From: Ilumatobacter coccineus YM16-304
Lineage (GTDB): Bacteria > Actinomycetota > Acidimicrobiia > Acidimicrobiales > Ilumatobacteraceae
Length of the DNA stretch: 64,000 bases
NCBI RefSeq assembly: GCF_000348785.1
Contig: NC_020520.1
Coordinates: forward strand, 3,720,001-3,784,000
Direction: 5' to 3'
Part shown: in pieces, positions 1 through 8,047 of the stretch
How the letters are laid out: every line of letters starts with the position of its first letter
Position numbering within the stretch: position 1 is the stretch's first letter
Made by a program: the position numbers and the translations under genes
The notes under the pieces: model-generated
Told to the model about the DNA's origin: nothing
Database searches by the model: none
Seen by the model: the letters and a program-made list of their open reading frames with translations, nothing else

Positions 1-413
1 GCAACGCCTCGGCCGACATCACCGCGCAGGCCGAGAGCCTCTCCCCCACCAGCACGAAGGTCGTCGTCACGACCGACCTGCACATCACCGGCAAGGTCGC
101 CCAGTTCGGGCGCGGCATCCTCGGCGACGTGAGCGCCAAGCTCATCGATCAGTTCGCCGAGAACCTCAACGAGATGATCGACCAGGACGGCGTCGGCGAT
201 GCTGCACCCGCAGCCGACACCGAAGCACCCACCGAAGCCGCTCCTGCGGTCGAGGCCGCCGACGACGAGCCCAAGGTTCGCAAGATCAACGGTCCGGCCG
301 CCGAGCCGATCGACCTCATGGACGTGAGCGGCGGCTCGATCATCAAGCGCGCGGCACCCGCCTTCGCCGCGCTGCTGGTGATCTTGTTCTTCCTCCGTCG
401 CCGCCGGAGCTGA
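1..413 (+). CDS. CoxG/SRPBCC-family protein, C-terminal part
   Basis: The 5' end lies outside the window; the reading frame is open from base 3 to the TGA at 411-413. The visible part starts in the last strands and long C-terminal helix of an SRPBCC (START-like) fold. The segment GKVAQFGRGILGDVSAKL followed by FAENL is the typical end of the carbon monoxide dehydrogenase subunit G (CoxG) family. It then runs through an acidic Ala/Pro/Glu-rich linker and finishes with one hydrophobic segment (AAPAFAALLVILFFL) followed by five basic residues, so the domain is probably tethered to the inner face of the membrane. CoxG homologues serve in molybdo-hydroxylase recruitment or lipid binding, and family membership alone does not show CO oxidation. 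The stop overlaps the next start (TGATG), so the two genes are probably co-transcribed. Confidence 0.75.
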   Translation, partial: NASADITAQAESLSPTSTKVVVTTDLHITGKVAQFGRGILGDVSAKLIDQFAENLNEMIDQDGVGDAAPAADTEAPTEAAPAVEAADDEPKVRKINGPAAEPIDLMDVSGGSIIKRAAPAFAALLVILFFLRRRRS

Positions 414-883
414 TGGACGACCTCGCTCGGGTCGAAGAGCTTCTCGGGCGACGCCCACGCGGCCAGTTCGACGTCGTCGTGCGCGCCGACGACGGCGACC
501 CGATCGTCGTTCGCAACGCCCCGTTTCTCGACGACGGAACGCCCATGCCGACGCGCTACTACCTCGTGGGTGCCGAGCACGTCAAAGCCGTCAGCCGCGT
601 CGAAGCGGCCGGCGGTGTCAACCAGGTCGAGGCAGAACTCGACGATGCCGTCATCGATGCCATCCACCAGCGATACCACGACGAGCGTCAGGCAGCGATT
701 CCCGCCGATCACGACGGCCCCGTCCCGTACGGCGGGGTCGGTGGCACCCGCACCGGGGTGAAGTGTCTACATGCACACGTCGCACACGAACTCGCCACCG
801 GCGACGACGAGATCGGCAAGTGGACGCTGGCGCGCATTCCGCCGCCCATCGGCACCGCCGCCCCCTCGGAGGCCGGCTCGTGA
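413..883 (+). CDS. DUF501 domain-containing protein
   Basis: A 156-residue soluble protein of the DUF501 family. Recognisable features are the N-terminal LLGRRPRGQFDVVVR, the PMPTRYYLVG segment and the conserved GGVGGTRTGVKCLHAHVAHEL block, which carries a Cys and three His (CLHAHVAH) that could bind metal. Length matches the family. Its biochemical role is unknown. In many actinobacteria DUF501 lies just upstream of an exopolyphosphatase (ppx/gppA) gene, and a Ppx-like gene follows here too. The ATG overlaps the upstream stop, and its own stop overlaps the next GTG start (GTGA). Confidence 0.85.
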   Translation: MDDLARVEELLGRRPRGQFDVVVRADDGDPIVVRNAPFLDDGTPMPTRYYLVGAEHVKAVSRVEAAGGVNQVEAELDDAVIDAIHQRYHDERQAAIPADHDGPVPYGGVGGTRTGVKCLHAHVAHELATGDDEIGKWTLARIPPPIGTAAPSEAGS

Positions 884-1398
884 ACCCCGACCCCGGTGGA
901 CTCACCGTCCACATCGACGACCGAACCGTGCAGATCACGATGACGGGCGGGGGCGACTGGTCGATGCCGATCGGGCCGTTGTCGTTGGTCGACGGTGAAC
1001 TCGAGCGCGCCGACCGACCGTCACCGGCACAACTCACCAACGCACTCGGCATCGTCGCCGACCACTTCGACGACGTCATCCTCGACACCCCGATGGTCGC
1101 CGCCGCCCCGTCCGTGTCGTTCAGCGGACGACACGCGCTCGAAGTCGCTCGAGTCGAGGTCGGCTCGACCACGGTGCCCGACGGCTACGTCTTGCAGCGT
1201 GCCGATGCCGACGAGGTGTTCCGCACGCTCGTCGGCGAGTCGATCGCCGACCGACGCGACAACCCGGGCCTCGACCCCGACCACGTCGAGTCGATCATCG
1301 GGACCTGCTGCGTGATCCTGGCGATCGTCCGACGCCTCGACCTCCAACACGCGTACGTCGCCGACACGCCCACCGCCCCGACCTCCGGTGACGACTGA
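880..1398 (+). CDS. Half-length Ppx/GppA-like protein (degenerate exopolyphosphatase homologue)
   Basis: About 172 residues from a GTG whose bases overlap the DUF501 stop (GTGA). A start at 763 would add an Arg/His-rich stretch that is clearly a shadow of DUF501, so I reject it. The C-terminal part resembles the Ppx/GppA second lobe: the VLQRADADEVFRTL helix, the ADRRDNPGLDPDHVESI segment (compare R..LPGL.PGRADVI in exopolyphosphatases) and the ILAIVRRLDL helix. The N-terminal GGLTVHIDDRTVQITM may be a degenerate remnant of the phosphate-binding DLGGGSTE strand. True enzymes are about 300 residues with two ASKHA lobes; the first lobe is missing here, so phosphatase activity is doubtful. The assignment rests on motif memory plus its position after DUF501. 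Confidence 0.6.
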   Translation: MNPDPGGLTVHIDDRTVQITMTGGGDWSMPIGPLSLVDGELERADRPSPAQLTNALGIVADHFDDVILDTPMVAAAPSVSFSGRHALEVARVEVGSTTVPDGYVLQRADADEVFRTLVGESIADRRDNPGLDPDHVESIIGTCCVILAIVRRLDLQHAYVADTPTAPTSGDD

Positions 1399-1399
1399 C

Positions 1400-2026
1400 A
1401 TGGTGCTGCGTCATCCTTCTCGGTCGCTCGCACCGCTGCGCCTGTACGGCAAGCGCATCATGCTCCGACCACTCGCCCCCAACGACTTCCGGTCGTGGAG
1501 CGAGGTGCGGCAACGCAACGGCGAATGGCTCACGGTGTGGGAGCCGAGTCGCCAAGCGCATCAGCCCGATCCGACCACCGACCGTTCGGCCTTCTCGTCA
1601 CGATGCCTCCAGCGTGACCGCGACCGGGCGGCCGGCACCGCGTACCAGTTCGGCATCTTCGTCGACCAGCAGATCGCCGGCGAGGTCAACCTCAACAACG
1701 TGATCCGCGGCGCCATGCAGTCGTGCACCGTCGGGTACTGGATCGATCAAGCCCACGCAGGCAACGGCTACACCGCCGAGGGCGTGGTGCTCGTCCTGCA
1801 GTTCGCGTTCGAACAGTTGGGACTGCACCGAGTCGAGATCTGCATCGTGCCACGCAACCATCGCAGCCGACGGATCGTCGAGAAGCTCGGCATCCGAGAC
1901 GAAGGAACCGCGCAGCGCTACCTCGAGATCAACGGCGAGTGGGAAGACCACATCCGGTACGGCATCACCAGCGAAGAGTGGACGACGCGTCGCAGCGAAC
2001 TCGTCTCCGCCTGGATCTCCGGCTGA
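1400..2026 (+). CDS. GNAT-family N-acetyltransferase (RimJ/RimL type)
   Basis: A 208-residue acetyltransferase expected to transfer acetyl from acetyl-CoA to a protein N-terminus or small amine. Typical RimJ/RimL features are the LRPLAPNDFRSWSEVR opening, the strand GEVNLNNVIRGAMQSCTVGYWID, the acetyl-CoA loop region HAGNGYTAEGVVLVLQFAFEQLGLHRVE, and the closing IVPRNHRSRRIVEKLGIRDEG. The ATG at 1400 is preferred because a GGTGA element lies about 9 bases upstream. A GTG at 1388 in the same frame would overlap the previous gene. It ends the co-directional cluster and converges on the Lrp/AsnC regulator 30 bases further on. The substrate cannot be told from sequence. Confidence 0.88.
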   Translation: MVLRHPSRSLAPLRLYGKRIMLRPLAPNDFRSWSEVRQRNGEWLTVWEPSRQAHQPDPTTDRSAFSSRCLQRDRDRAAGTAYQFGIFVDQQIAGEVNLNNVIRGAMQSCTVGYWIDQAHAGNGYTAEGVVLVLQFAFEQLGLHRVEICIVPRNHRSRRIVEKLGIRDEGTAQRYLEINGEWEDHIRYGITSEEWTTRRSELVSAWISG

Positions 2027-2056
2027 CGAGTCGAACGTCGCCGACGACGCGAACCG

Positions 2057-2530
2057 TCACGTTGCGGGCATGAGCGGTTCGAGCACTCGCTTGCGACGGT
2101 GTTCGAACATGATGCTGGTCCGCTCGTCGACCACACCGCGGATCTCCGCGATCTGATCGACCACCACGGCGCGCAGGCTGGCGGTGTCGGCGACGCTGAC
2201 GTGGACCATCAGGTCGTACTCACCCGACATCAACGACACCGACACGGTCTCGGGCAGCGAGTAGATCTGTTCGACCACGTTGCCGACCAACTCACGCGTC
2301 TTGGGGACCACGCGCACCGAGATCATCGCGTCGATGGCCCGGCCGACCGAGCGCGGGTCGATCTCGGCGTGGTAGCCGGTGATGACGCCGTCGCGTTCGA
2401 GATCGCGCACGCGCTCGAGCGTCGACGACGCCGACATGTCGATCTCGTCGGCCAGCGACCGGTTCGAGCGCCGTCCGTTTGCTTGGAGCAGACGGAGAAT
2501 TTCGGCGTTTTTCGCGTCGATGTTCGGCAT
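2057..2530 (-). CDS. Lrp/AsnC-family transcriptional regulator
   Basis: A 157-residue regulator: an N-terminal winged helix-turn-helix (IDAKNAEILRLLQANGRRS then LADEIDMSASSTLERVRDLE) followed by an AsnC/RAM ligand-binding domain (ISVRVVPKTRELVGNVV, and SLMSGEYDLMVHVSV, which contains the conserved G-x-Y-D turn). The ATG at 2530 (MPNIDAKN) gives the normal family length; upstream extension would only add a divergent-promoter shadow. It is transcribed away from the indolepyruvate oxidoreductase gene with a 94-base gap holding two perfect palindromes. The simplest reading is a local regulator that senses an amino acid or its 2-oxoacid and controls that enzyme and itself. Confidence 0.92.
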   Translation of the reverse strand: MPNIDAKNAEILRLLQANGRRSNRSLADEIDMSASSTLERVRDLERDGVITGYHAEIDPRSVGRAIDAMISVRVVPKTRELVGNVVEQIYSLPETVSVSLMSGEYDLMVHVSVADTASLRAVVVDQIAEIRGVVDERTSIMFEHRRKRVLEPLMPAT

Positions 2531-2542
2531 TTCGTCATTCTG

Positions 2543-2556
2543 GCAGAATCTTCTGC
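2543..2556. promoter_or_regulatory. Perfect inverted repeat, candidate Lrp/AsnC operator 1
   Basis: GCAGAA-TC-TTCTGC: 6-base arms with a 2-base centre, 12 bases upstream of the Lrp/AsnC start codon. Lrp/AsnC proteins bind short dyads in the divergent promoter they share with their target. The assignment as operator is inferred from position and symmetry. Confidence 0.6.
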
Positions 2557-2577
2557 GGATTTCTTGCGTGATCGCCG

Positions 2578-2592
2578 ACTGTTTGAAACAGT
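2578..2592. promoter_or_regulatory. Perfect inverted repeat, candidate Lrp/AsnC operator 2
   Basis: ACTGTTT-G-AAACAGT: 7-base arms and a 1-base centre, ending 32 bases before the GTG of the oxidoreductase gene. Its centre lies about 35 bases from that of the first dyad, a little over three helical turns. Its AT-rich core stands out in this GC-rich DNA. Function is inferred. Confidence 0.6.
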
Positions 2593-2624
2593 GTGTCCAC
2601 CGGCACGACACGAACGGGGGCGCC

Positions 2625-5600
2625 GTGACCACCATCGACAGGCCCGACACGCACACTTCGAGCACCGACAGCGAGTATCAGCTCAGCGACCGATATCTGG
2701 CCGACGAAGGCCGTGTGTTCATGACCGGCGTACAAGCGCTGTCCCGGCTGCCGATCGAGCAACTCCGCGCCGACCGCGCCGACGGTCTCAACACCGCCGC
2801 CTTCGCCTCCGGCTACCCCGGCTCACCGCTCGGCGGCATCGACGGCGACTTCGCTCGCGCCGCCGCGGCGCGACCCGAACTGCCCTTCGTCGTTCGTCCG
2901 AGCGTCAACGAGGAACTCGCCGCCACCGCCGTGATGGGCACACAGCTCGTCGAAGCGCAACCCGACGCCAAGTACGACGGTGTGCTCGGCCTCTGGTACG
3001 GCAAGGCTCAGGGCCTCGACCGATCGTGCGATGCGCTTCGCCACGGAGTGTTCGGTGGCACGTCCCGTCACGGCGGTGCGGTCGTGCTCGTCGGCGACGA
3101 CCCCGGCGCGAAGAGTTCGGTGGTGCCGTCGAGCTCCGATCTCGCCCTCCTCGACCTGCACCTGCCCGTCTTCTATCCAGCCGACGTGCAAGACGCGCTC
3201 GACCTCGGTCGTCACGCCATCGCGATGAGCCGGGCGACCGGTCTCTGGACGGCGATGAAGATCGTCGCTCCCGTCGCCGACGGCTCGGGCACCGTCGATG
3301 TCCGCACGTATCGCACCGACATCGTCATCCCCGACATGCACATCGAGGGCGCCGCCGAGTTTCACGTCCCCGACATGCGGCTCCTCCCGCCGCACAACAT
3401 GGACATCGAGCTCGACATCCGCACGACACGGATGGAGCGCGCCCAGCGGTACCTCGCGGCGAATCAACTCAACCGGGTGGTCGTCGACCCCGGCCCGAGC
3501 GCCTGGATCGGGCTGGCCGCCACCGGGCACACGTTCAGCGAACTCCGTGAGTCGCTCCGTCGCCTCGGCCTCGTCACCGACGACGACATCAGCAACGCCG
3601 GCATCCGGCTCTATCAGATCCGCGTGCCGCTCCCGTTCGACATCGCCACGACCCGACGCTTCGCCGAAGGGCTGGAAGAACTCGTCGTCGTCGAGGAGAA
3701 GGACCCGACGCTCGAGCTGTACCTGAAGGATGCGCTGTACGGCACCACCAACCCACCGCTCGTCGTCGGGAAGCGAGACGAGCGCGGCGACTCGCTGATG
3801 CCCAACCACGGCCCGCTGTACGCCGACACGATCACACCGCAGCTGCGCAAGCGCCTCGAGCGGCGGATCGGTGACCGCCTCGCTCCGCCGCCACCGGCAC
3901 AGCGCGACCGGGTGCTCATCCCGCTCACGGTCGAGCGAGCGCCCTACTTCTGCTCGGGCTGCCCACACAACTGGGGCACGAAGGTTCCCGACGGCGACGT
4001 GCTCGTGGGCGCCGGCGTCGGCTGCCACACGATGGCGCTGACCATGGACGAGGACAAGGTCGGCAACATGGCCGGCATCACCCAGATGGGCGGCGAAGGC
4101 GCGCAGTGGACCGGGATGAGCCCGTTCGTCGACCGCGAGCACTTCATCCAGAACCTCGGCGACGGCACGTTCTTCCACTCCGGCCAACTCGCCGTGCAGG
4201 CAGCCATCGCCGCCGGCGACACCATCACCTACAAGCTGCTCTACAACGGGACCGTCGCGATGACGGGTGGACAGGACGCGGTCGGCGACCTCGACGTGCC
4301 GACGATCGCCGGCATCCTGATCGGCCACGGCGTGAAGCGGGTGATCATCACCACCGACGACCTCGACGACTACAAGGGCGTCGAGTTGCCGCGTGACAGC
4401 GCCGGCACCGTCGAGGTGTGGAATCGCGAGCGGATCGTCGAGGCGCAGGAGGTGCTGGCGAAGGTTCCGGGCGTCACCGTGCTCATCCACGACCAAGCGT
4501 GCGCCGCCCAAGCTCGCCGACTCCGCAAGCGCGACAGGATCACCACCCCCACCCAGCGGGTGGTCATCAACCACCGGATCTGCGAGGCCTGCGGAGACTG
4601 CGGCGAAGTCAGCAACTGCCTGTCGGTGCAGACGATCGACACGCCGCTCGGCGTCAAGACCACGATCGACCAGACCACCTGCAACCTCGACTTCTCGTGC
4701 CTCGACGGTGACTGCCCGAGCTTCATGACCGTCGAGGCCGACCCCGACGCGCCGCCAGTCGAAGTCGGGCGACTCACCCCACCGACCGATCTCCCCGCCC
4801 CCACGCTCCGCGTCCCCAGCGACCATCTCGATCTTCGCATCGCCGGCATCGGCGGCACCGGTGTGGTCACCGCAGCGCAGGTCATCTCCACGGCAGCGAT
4901 GCTCGACGGCTTCGATGCTCGCGGCCTCGACCAGACCGGACTGTCGCAGAAGGCGGGTCCGGTCACCAGCGACATCCGCCTGCGCCTCGCCGATGCTCCG
5001 ACCTCCAACCTCCTCGGAGCGAGCACGGCCGACGTACTCCTCGCCTTCGACCTGCTCGCCTCGGTGACCGACCGGACGCTGGTCGCATGTCGAGCCGACC
5101 ACACCGTCGCCGTCGGTTCGACCACCTCGACCCCGACCGGGGCGATGGTCGGCAAGCCCGAGCTCCGCGTCGACGAGCTCGCCACGCAACGGGCACGGCT
5201 CGACACGGCGACCGACCCCGACGCGACCCGCCTCGCCGACGCCGGAGCACTGATGGAGCGGCTGCTCGGCAACGCCACCACCGCGAACACGTTCGTCATC
5301 GGCATGGCCGTTCAGCACGGCGTCCTGCCGATCTCGAGCGAGTCGATCGAGCAGGCGATTCGACTCAACGGCGTCCACGTCGAGGCGAACATCGACGCGT
5401 TCCGTTGGGGGCGCGCCTGGATCGTCGACCCCGACAGCGTCGAGACGCCTGCGGCATCGCGAGCCGGCCTGGCCCCGATCGTCGAGGTGCCGCCGCTTCC
5501 GAGCAGACTCGCCAAGCGTGTGAGCGCCCTCACCGACGACGCCGATCAGGAGGCCGAGCTCCACATGCTCACTGCCGACCTCGTCGGCTATCAGCACGCG

Positions 5601-6155
5601 AAGTACGCCGCCACCTTCCTCTCCGAACTCGAGCGTGTTGCCACGACGGCACCGTCGCTCGTGCCCGTTGTCGCCCGATCGCTGCACAAGCTCATGGCGT
5701 ACAAGGACGAGTACGAGGTCGCCCGACTGCTGATCGCGTCCGAGTCGACCGCCGCGGCAGAAGCGGTCGGCGGCGCCGGTGCCACCGTCACCTGGCGCCT
5801 GCACCCGCCGATGCTCAAAGCGCTCGGCCGCGACTCGAAGCTGGGCATCCCGGCAAAGGTCGGGCGTCCGCTCATGACCGCCCTGGCGAAGGGGAAGCGT
5901 CTCCGCGGTACGAAGCTCGACCCGTTCGGAGCGACCGAGATGCGCCGAACCGAACGAGCGCTCGTCGACGAATACCGCTCGCTCGTGCACGAAGAGATGC
6001 ACTGGCTGGCCGGCCGTGACGACGACCCCGACGCCCTGGCCGCCTCGACGGCTGCGCTGTCGTTGCCGATGTCGATCCGCGGGTACGAGGCGCTCAAGCT
6101 GCGTCGAGTCGAGGAGTATCGCGCCGCGGTCGAGGCCCGCCGGGCCGCCCGCTGA
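2625..6155 (+). CDS. Indolepyruvate ferredoxin oxidoreductase, fused alpha/beta (2-oxoacid:ferredoxin oxidoreductase)
   Basis: A 1,176-residue single-chain IorA-IorB type enzyme. The expected reaction is oxidative decarboxylation of aryl pyruvates to acyl-CoA with ferredoxin as acceptor, in aromatic amino acid catabolism. The order is: pyrimidine domain (FASGYPGSPLGGIDGDF), thiamine diphosphate-binding domain (CSGCPHNWGTK near 443, GDGTFFHSGQLA, YNGTVAMTGGQDA), an iron-sulfur region (CEACGDCGEVSNC at 653-665; C-x5-C-x4-C at 686-697), the gamma-like domain (AGIGGTGVVTAAQVI, GLSQKAGPVTSDIR) and a C-terminal helical extension. The GTG at 2625 follows GGGGG and matches the family N-terminus; the frame is open further upstream but crosses the promoter region. 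Transcribed alone, divergent from the Lrp/AsnC regulator. Confidence 0.92.
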   Translation: MTTIDRPDTHTSSTDSEYQLSDRYLADEGRVFMTGVQALSRLPIEQLRADRADGLNTAAFASGYPGSPLGGIDGDFARAAAARPELPFVVRPSVNEELAATAVMGTQLVEAQPDAKYDGVLGLWYGKAQGLDRSCDALRHGVFGGTSRHGGAVVLVGDDPGAKSSVVPSSSDLALLDLHLPVFYPADVQDALDLGRHAIAMSRATGLWTAMKIVAPVADGSGTVDVRTYRTDIVIPDMHIEGAAEFHVPDMRLLPPHNMDIELDIRTTRMERAQRYLAANQLNRVVVDPGPSAWIGLAATGHTFSELRESLRRLGLVTDDDISNAGIRLYQIRVPLPFDIATTRRFAEGLEELVVVEEKDPTLELYLKDALYGTTNPPLVVGKRDERGDSLMPNHGPLYADTITPQLRKRLERRIGDRLAPPPPAQRDRVLIPLTVERAPYFCSGCPHNWGTKVPDGDVLVGAGVGCHTMALTMDEDKVGNMAGITQMGGEGAQWTGMSPFVDREHFIQNLGDGTFFHSGQLAVQAAIAAGDTITYKLLYNGTVAMTGGQDAVGDLDVPTIAGILIGHGVKRVIITTDDLDDYKGVELPRDSAGTVEVWNRERIVEAQEVLAKVPGVTVLIHDQACAAQARRLRKRDRITTPTQRVVINHRICEACGDCGEVSNCLSVQTIDTPLGVKTTIDQTTCNLDFSCLDGDCPSFMTVEADPDAPPVEVGRLTPPTDLPAPTLRVPSDHLDLRIAGIGGTGVVTAAQVISTAAMLDGFDARGLDQTGLSQKAGPVTSDIRLRLADAPTSNLLGASTADVLLAFDLLASVTDRTLVACRADHTVAVGSTTSTPTGAMVGKPELRVDELATQRARLDTATDPDATRLADAGALMERLLGNATTANTFVIGMAVQHGVLPISSESIEQAIRLNGVHVEANIDAFRWGRAWIVDPDSVETPAASRAGLAPIVEVPPLPSRLAKRVSALTDDADQEAELHMLTADLVGYQHAKYAATFLSELERVATTAPSLVPVVARSLHKLMAYKDEYEVARLLIASESTAAAEAVGGAGATVTWRLHPPMLKALGRDSKLGIPAKVGRPLMTALAKGKRLRGTKLDPFGATEMRRTERALVDEYRSLVHEEMHWLAGRDDDPDALAASTAALSLPMSIRGYEALKLRRVEEYRAAVEARRAAR

Positions 6156-6184
6156 CCGCAGACACGTCGGCCGAAAACCCGAAA

Positions 6185-6220
6185 CGCCGCCCCGACCTGG
6201 ATGACCAGGTCGTGGCGGCG
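6185..6220. terminator. Bidirectional terminator hairpin
   Basis: CGCCGCC-C-CGACCTGG / ATGA loop / CCAGGTCG-T-GGCGGCG: 15 paired bases with one mismatch. It lies between the convergent oxidoreductase and the small basic protein gene. There is no long U tract on the + side; the minus side reads into a moderately T-rich stretch. Confidence 0.65.
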
Positions 6221-6253
6221 CCTCTCACTAGGGGACCGTCGAAGCGGGTGGGA

Positions 6254-6589
6254 TCACCCGGCGAGTGTGGGGTTCTCCCGAGCCATCTTCCAGGCGTCGA
6301 TCTTCTCTTGGCGCATCTGTGTGCGGCGCTTCCACATCTTCGTCTTCCAATGGCGCTTCACGCGGCCCCGCTTGGCGAGCTTGCTCTTGGCGACCTCCGC
6401 ATCGTGTCGGTGCATCGGCTTCCAGGCGGAGCCTGGTTCGTGCACGTCCTCCGGCTCGATACCTGCCGAGACGGTCTGTGCGACGTTCTGCAGTTCGACG
6501 TGGATCCGGTGCCGCTCGCTGTGAGCGTGGGCCCGGCGTTCCTGTCGTGGCAGTGTCGGCACATCCGTGTCGCGGTTGCGCTGGCTCAT
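6254..6589 (-). CDS. Small basic hypothetical protein
   Basis: 111 residues, strongly basic, with no membrane segment or signal peptide. The start is well supported: a perfect GGAGG (6600-6596) sits 6 bases before ATG 6589. The C-terminal half is a Lys/Arg-rich run (SKLAKRGRVKRHWKTKMWKR) that may bind nucleic acid or ribosomes. A Trp-Lys-Pro-Met-His-Arg-His patch lies in the middle. I do not recognise the family. The upstream region carries a Crp-like dyad. Probably a real, expressed gene given the ribosome binding site and the terminator hairpin just past its stop. Confidence 0.65.
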   Translation of the reverse strand: MSQRNRDTDVPTLPRQERRAHAHSERHRIHVELQNVAQTVSAGIEPEDVHEPGSAWKPMHRHDAEVAKSKLAKRGRVKRHWKTKMWKRRTQMRQEKIDAWKMARENPTLAG

Positions 6590-6933
6590 TGGTGACCTCC
6601 TACTTTGTGGCCGGTTGGCCACGGTGGTTTCGGTTGTTGTGATCACCACAGTAGGTCATGTTCTGTTTCCCGTGCGTTTGACTCGTGTAACGATCGTGCG
6701 CGATTTTCCGTGACCACGGTCACGTCACTGTGCGTGCAATCTGCGGCGCGTTGCGTGATCTTCCGGCTGGTCCACCAGATCCGTGCGTTCCCCGCTCGGA
6801 TGGTCGGTGGCCCGCGGCCGAGCGCCCATCGAGTCAGGGTCGCCGGAGCCGAGACCGGAAAACAGGCACGAAACCTCGAGCGTCGGCCCCCGCCGAAGGT
6901 CAAGCGGCGAGCCGGAGCGACCGATGAACCAGT
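6590..6933. other. Intergenic region between divergent genes
   Basis: A 344-base non-coding interval between the small basic protein (minus) and the MoxR gene (plus). It contains the ribosome binding site of the former (6596-6600), an AT-richer stretch around 6640-6710 that probably holds promoters, and the Crp-like palindrome at 6709-6724. I see no small gene or RNA in it. Confidence 0.5.
6709..6724. promoter_or_regulatory. Crp/GlxR-like palindrome
   Basis: CGTGACC-AC-GGTCACG. The core GTGA-N6-TCAC matches the half-sites of the Crp/GlxR consensus (TGTGA-N6-TCACA). It is about 120 bases upstream of the minus-strand gene and 210 bases upstream of the MoxR gene, so either could be controlled. 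Assignment is by consensus only. Confidence 0.5.
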
Positions 6934-7980
6934 GTGCAGCTCCCCCCACCTCCCTTGGCGAACGACGCGCTGACCAGCGATGCGACATCCACGGCGACCG
7001 CCGCCGCGGCCGACGCCCGCCCGGCCGCGCCGCCAACTGCGAACGCCGCCGAACTCGGCGCCCGACTGGTGAGCGCCATCGACGCGGTCGTCGCCGGACA
7101 ACACGCGGTCGCCGAGATCGCCGTCGCCACCCTCTTCGCTCGCGGCCACCTCCTCATCGAAGACATTCCGGGTGTCGGCAAGACCTTGCTCGCGCAAGTG
7201 CTCGCGCGGGCCGTGGGCGGCACCTTCGGACGCATCCAGGGAACGCCAGACCTGCTCCCCGGCGACGTGACCGGCTCGATGATGCCGATCAGCGACGCCG
7301 CCGGCAGCACCCGACTCGAGTTCCGTCCCGGACCGGTGTTCGCGAACGTCGTCGTGTTCGACGAACTCAACAGGGCGACGCCGCGCACTCAGTCGGCCTT
7401 GCTCGAAGCCGCCGAGGAAGCGACCGTCACGGTCGACGGGACGAGCCATCGACTCCCCAGTCCGTTCATGCTCGTCGCCACACAGAATCCGATCGAGATC
7501 GCCGGCACGTACGGACTCGGAGAAGGATCGCTCGATCGCTTCGCCGCTGTCGTCACACCCGGTCGCGCGTCGGCAGAGTTCGAACTCGATGTCGTCACCG
7601 GGCGACGCGGCCGCACGATGCTGCGCGCCATCGACCCGCTCACGACCCCCGACGTCATCGCGGTCGTTCAAGACGAGGTCGCCTCGGTTCAGGTGTCGGA
7701 CGCCGTCGGCGAGTACGTGGTCGCACTCCTCGGCGCCACTCGCCAACACCCCGCCGTACGGCTCGGAGCATCCACCCGGGCCGGCGTGTCACTCGTCGGA
7801 TTGGCCCGTGCCCGGGCAGCACTCTCCGGCCGCACCTACGTGGTTCCCGACGACGTCGCGCGCGTGGCCGTCGCCTCGCTCGCACACCGCATCCTGGTGA
7901 TGGAGAGCGGCGGATCGACCACCGCCGGCCGCCAAGCGATCGAAGAATGTCTCGCCGCCGTCCCGGTCCCCACCGCCTGA
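6934..7980 (+). CDS. MoxR-family AAA+ ATPase
   Basis: 348 residues, full length for the family. Walker A is EDIPGVGKT (about residue 77-83), Walker B is VVVFDELNRA (about 138-147), the sensor-like strand is LVATQNPIE, and the C-terminal lid domain is present (STRAGVSLVGLARARAAL, YVVPDDVARVA). MoxR ATPases act as chaperones for metal insertion or assembly and are nearly always next to DUF58 and transglutaminase genes; the following gene carries both. The start is uncertain: GTG 6934 begins a long Ala/Thr/Pro-rich low-complexity leader, and a later start near residue 9 is possible. The gap to the next gene is 67 bases. Confidence 0.9.
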   Translation: MQLPPPPLANDALTSDATSTATAAAADARPAAPPTANAAELGARLVSAIDAVVAGQHAVAEIAVATLFARGHLLIEDIPGVGKTLLAQVLARAVGGTFGRIQGTPDLLPGDVTGSMMPISDAAGSTRLEFRPGPVFANVVVFDELNRATPRTQSALLEAAEEATVTVDGTSHRLPSPFMLVATQNPIEIAGTYGLGEGSLDRFAAVVTPGRASAEFELDVVTGRRGRTMLRAIDPLTTPDVIAVVQDEVASVQVSDAVGEYVVALLGATRQHPAVRLGASTRAGVSLVGLARARAALSGRTYVVPDDVARVAVASLAHRILVMESGGSTTAGRQAIEECLAAVPVPTA

Positions 7981-8047
7981 CGCCATCGCCTACCAACCGA
8001 TCCCGGCACCTGACCCACCACCATCACCTGGCCCGCCACCCGACCCG

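Noticed and set aside
1-413. CoxG-like gene as evidence for carbon monoxide oxidation.
   Set aside because: CoxG/SRPBCC relatives are widespread without CO dehydrogenase, and no coxL, coxM or coxS is visible.
2379-2624. An 82-codon upstream extension of the indolepyruvate oxidoreductase frame.
   Set aside because: It overlaps the divergent Lrp/AsnC coding region and both palindromes, and the added sequence is not similar to the family. GTG 2625 fits better.
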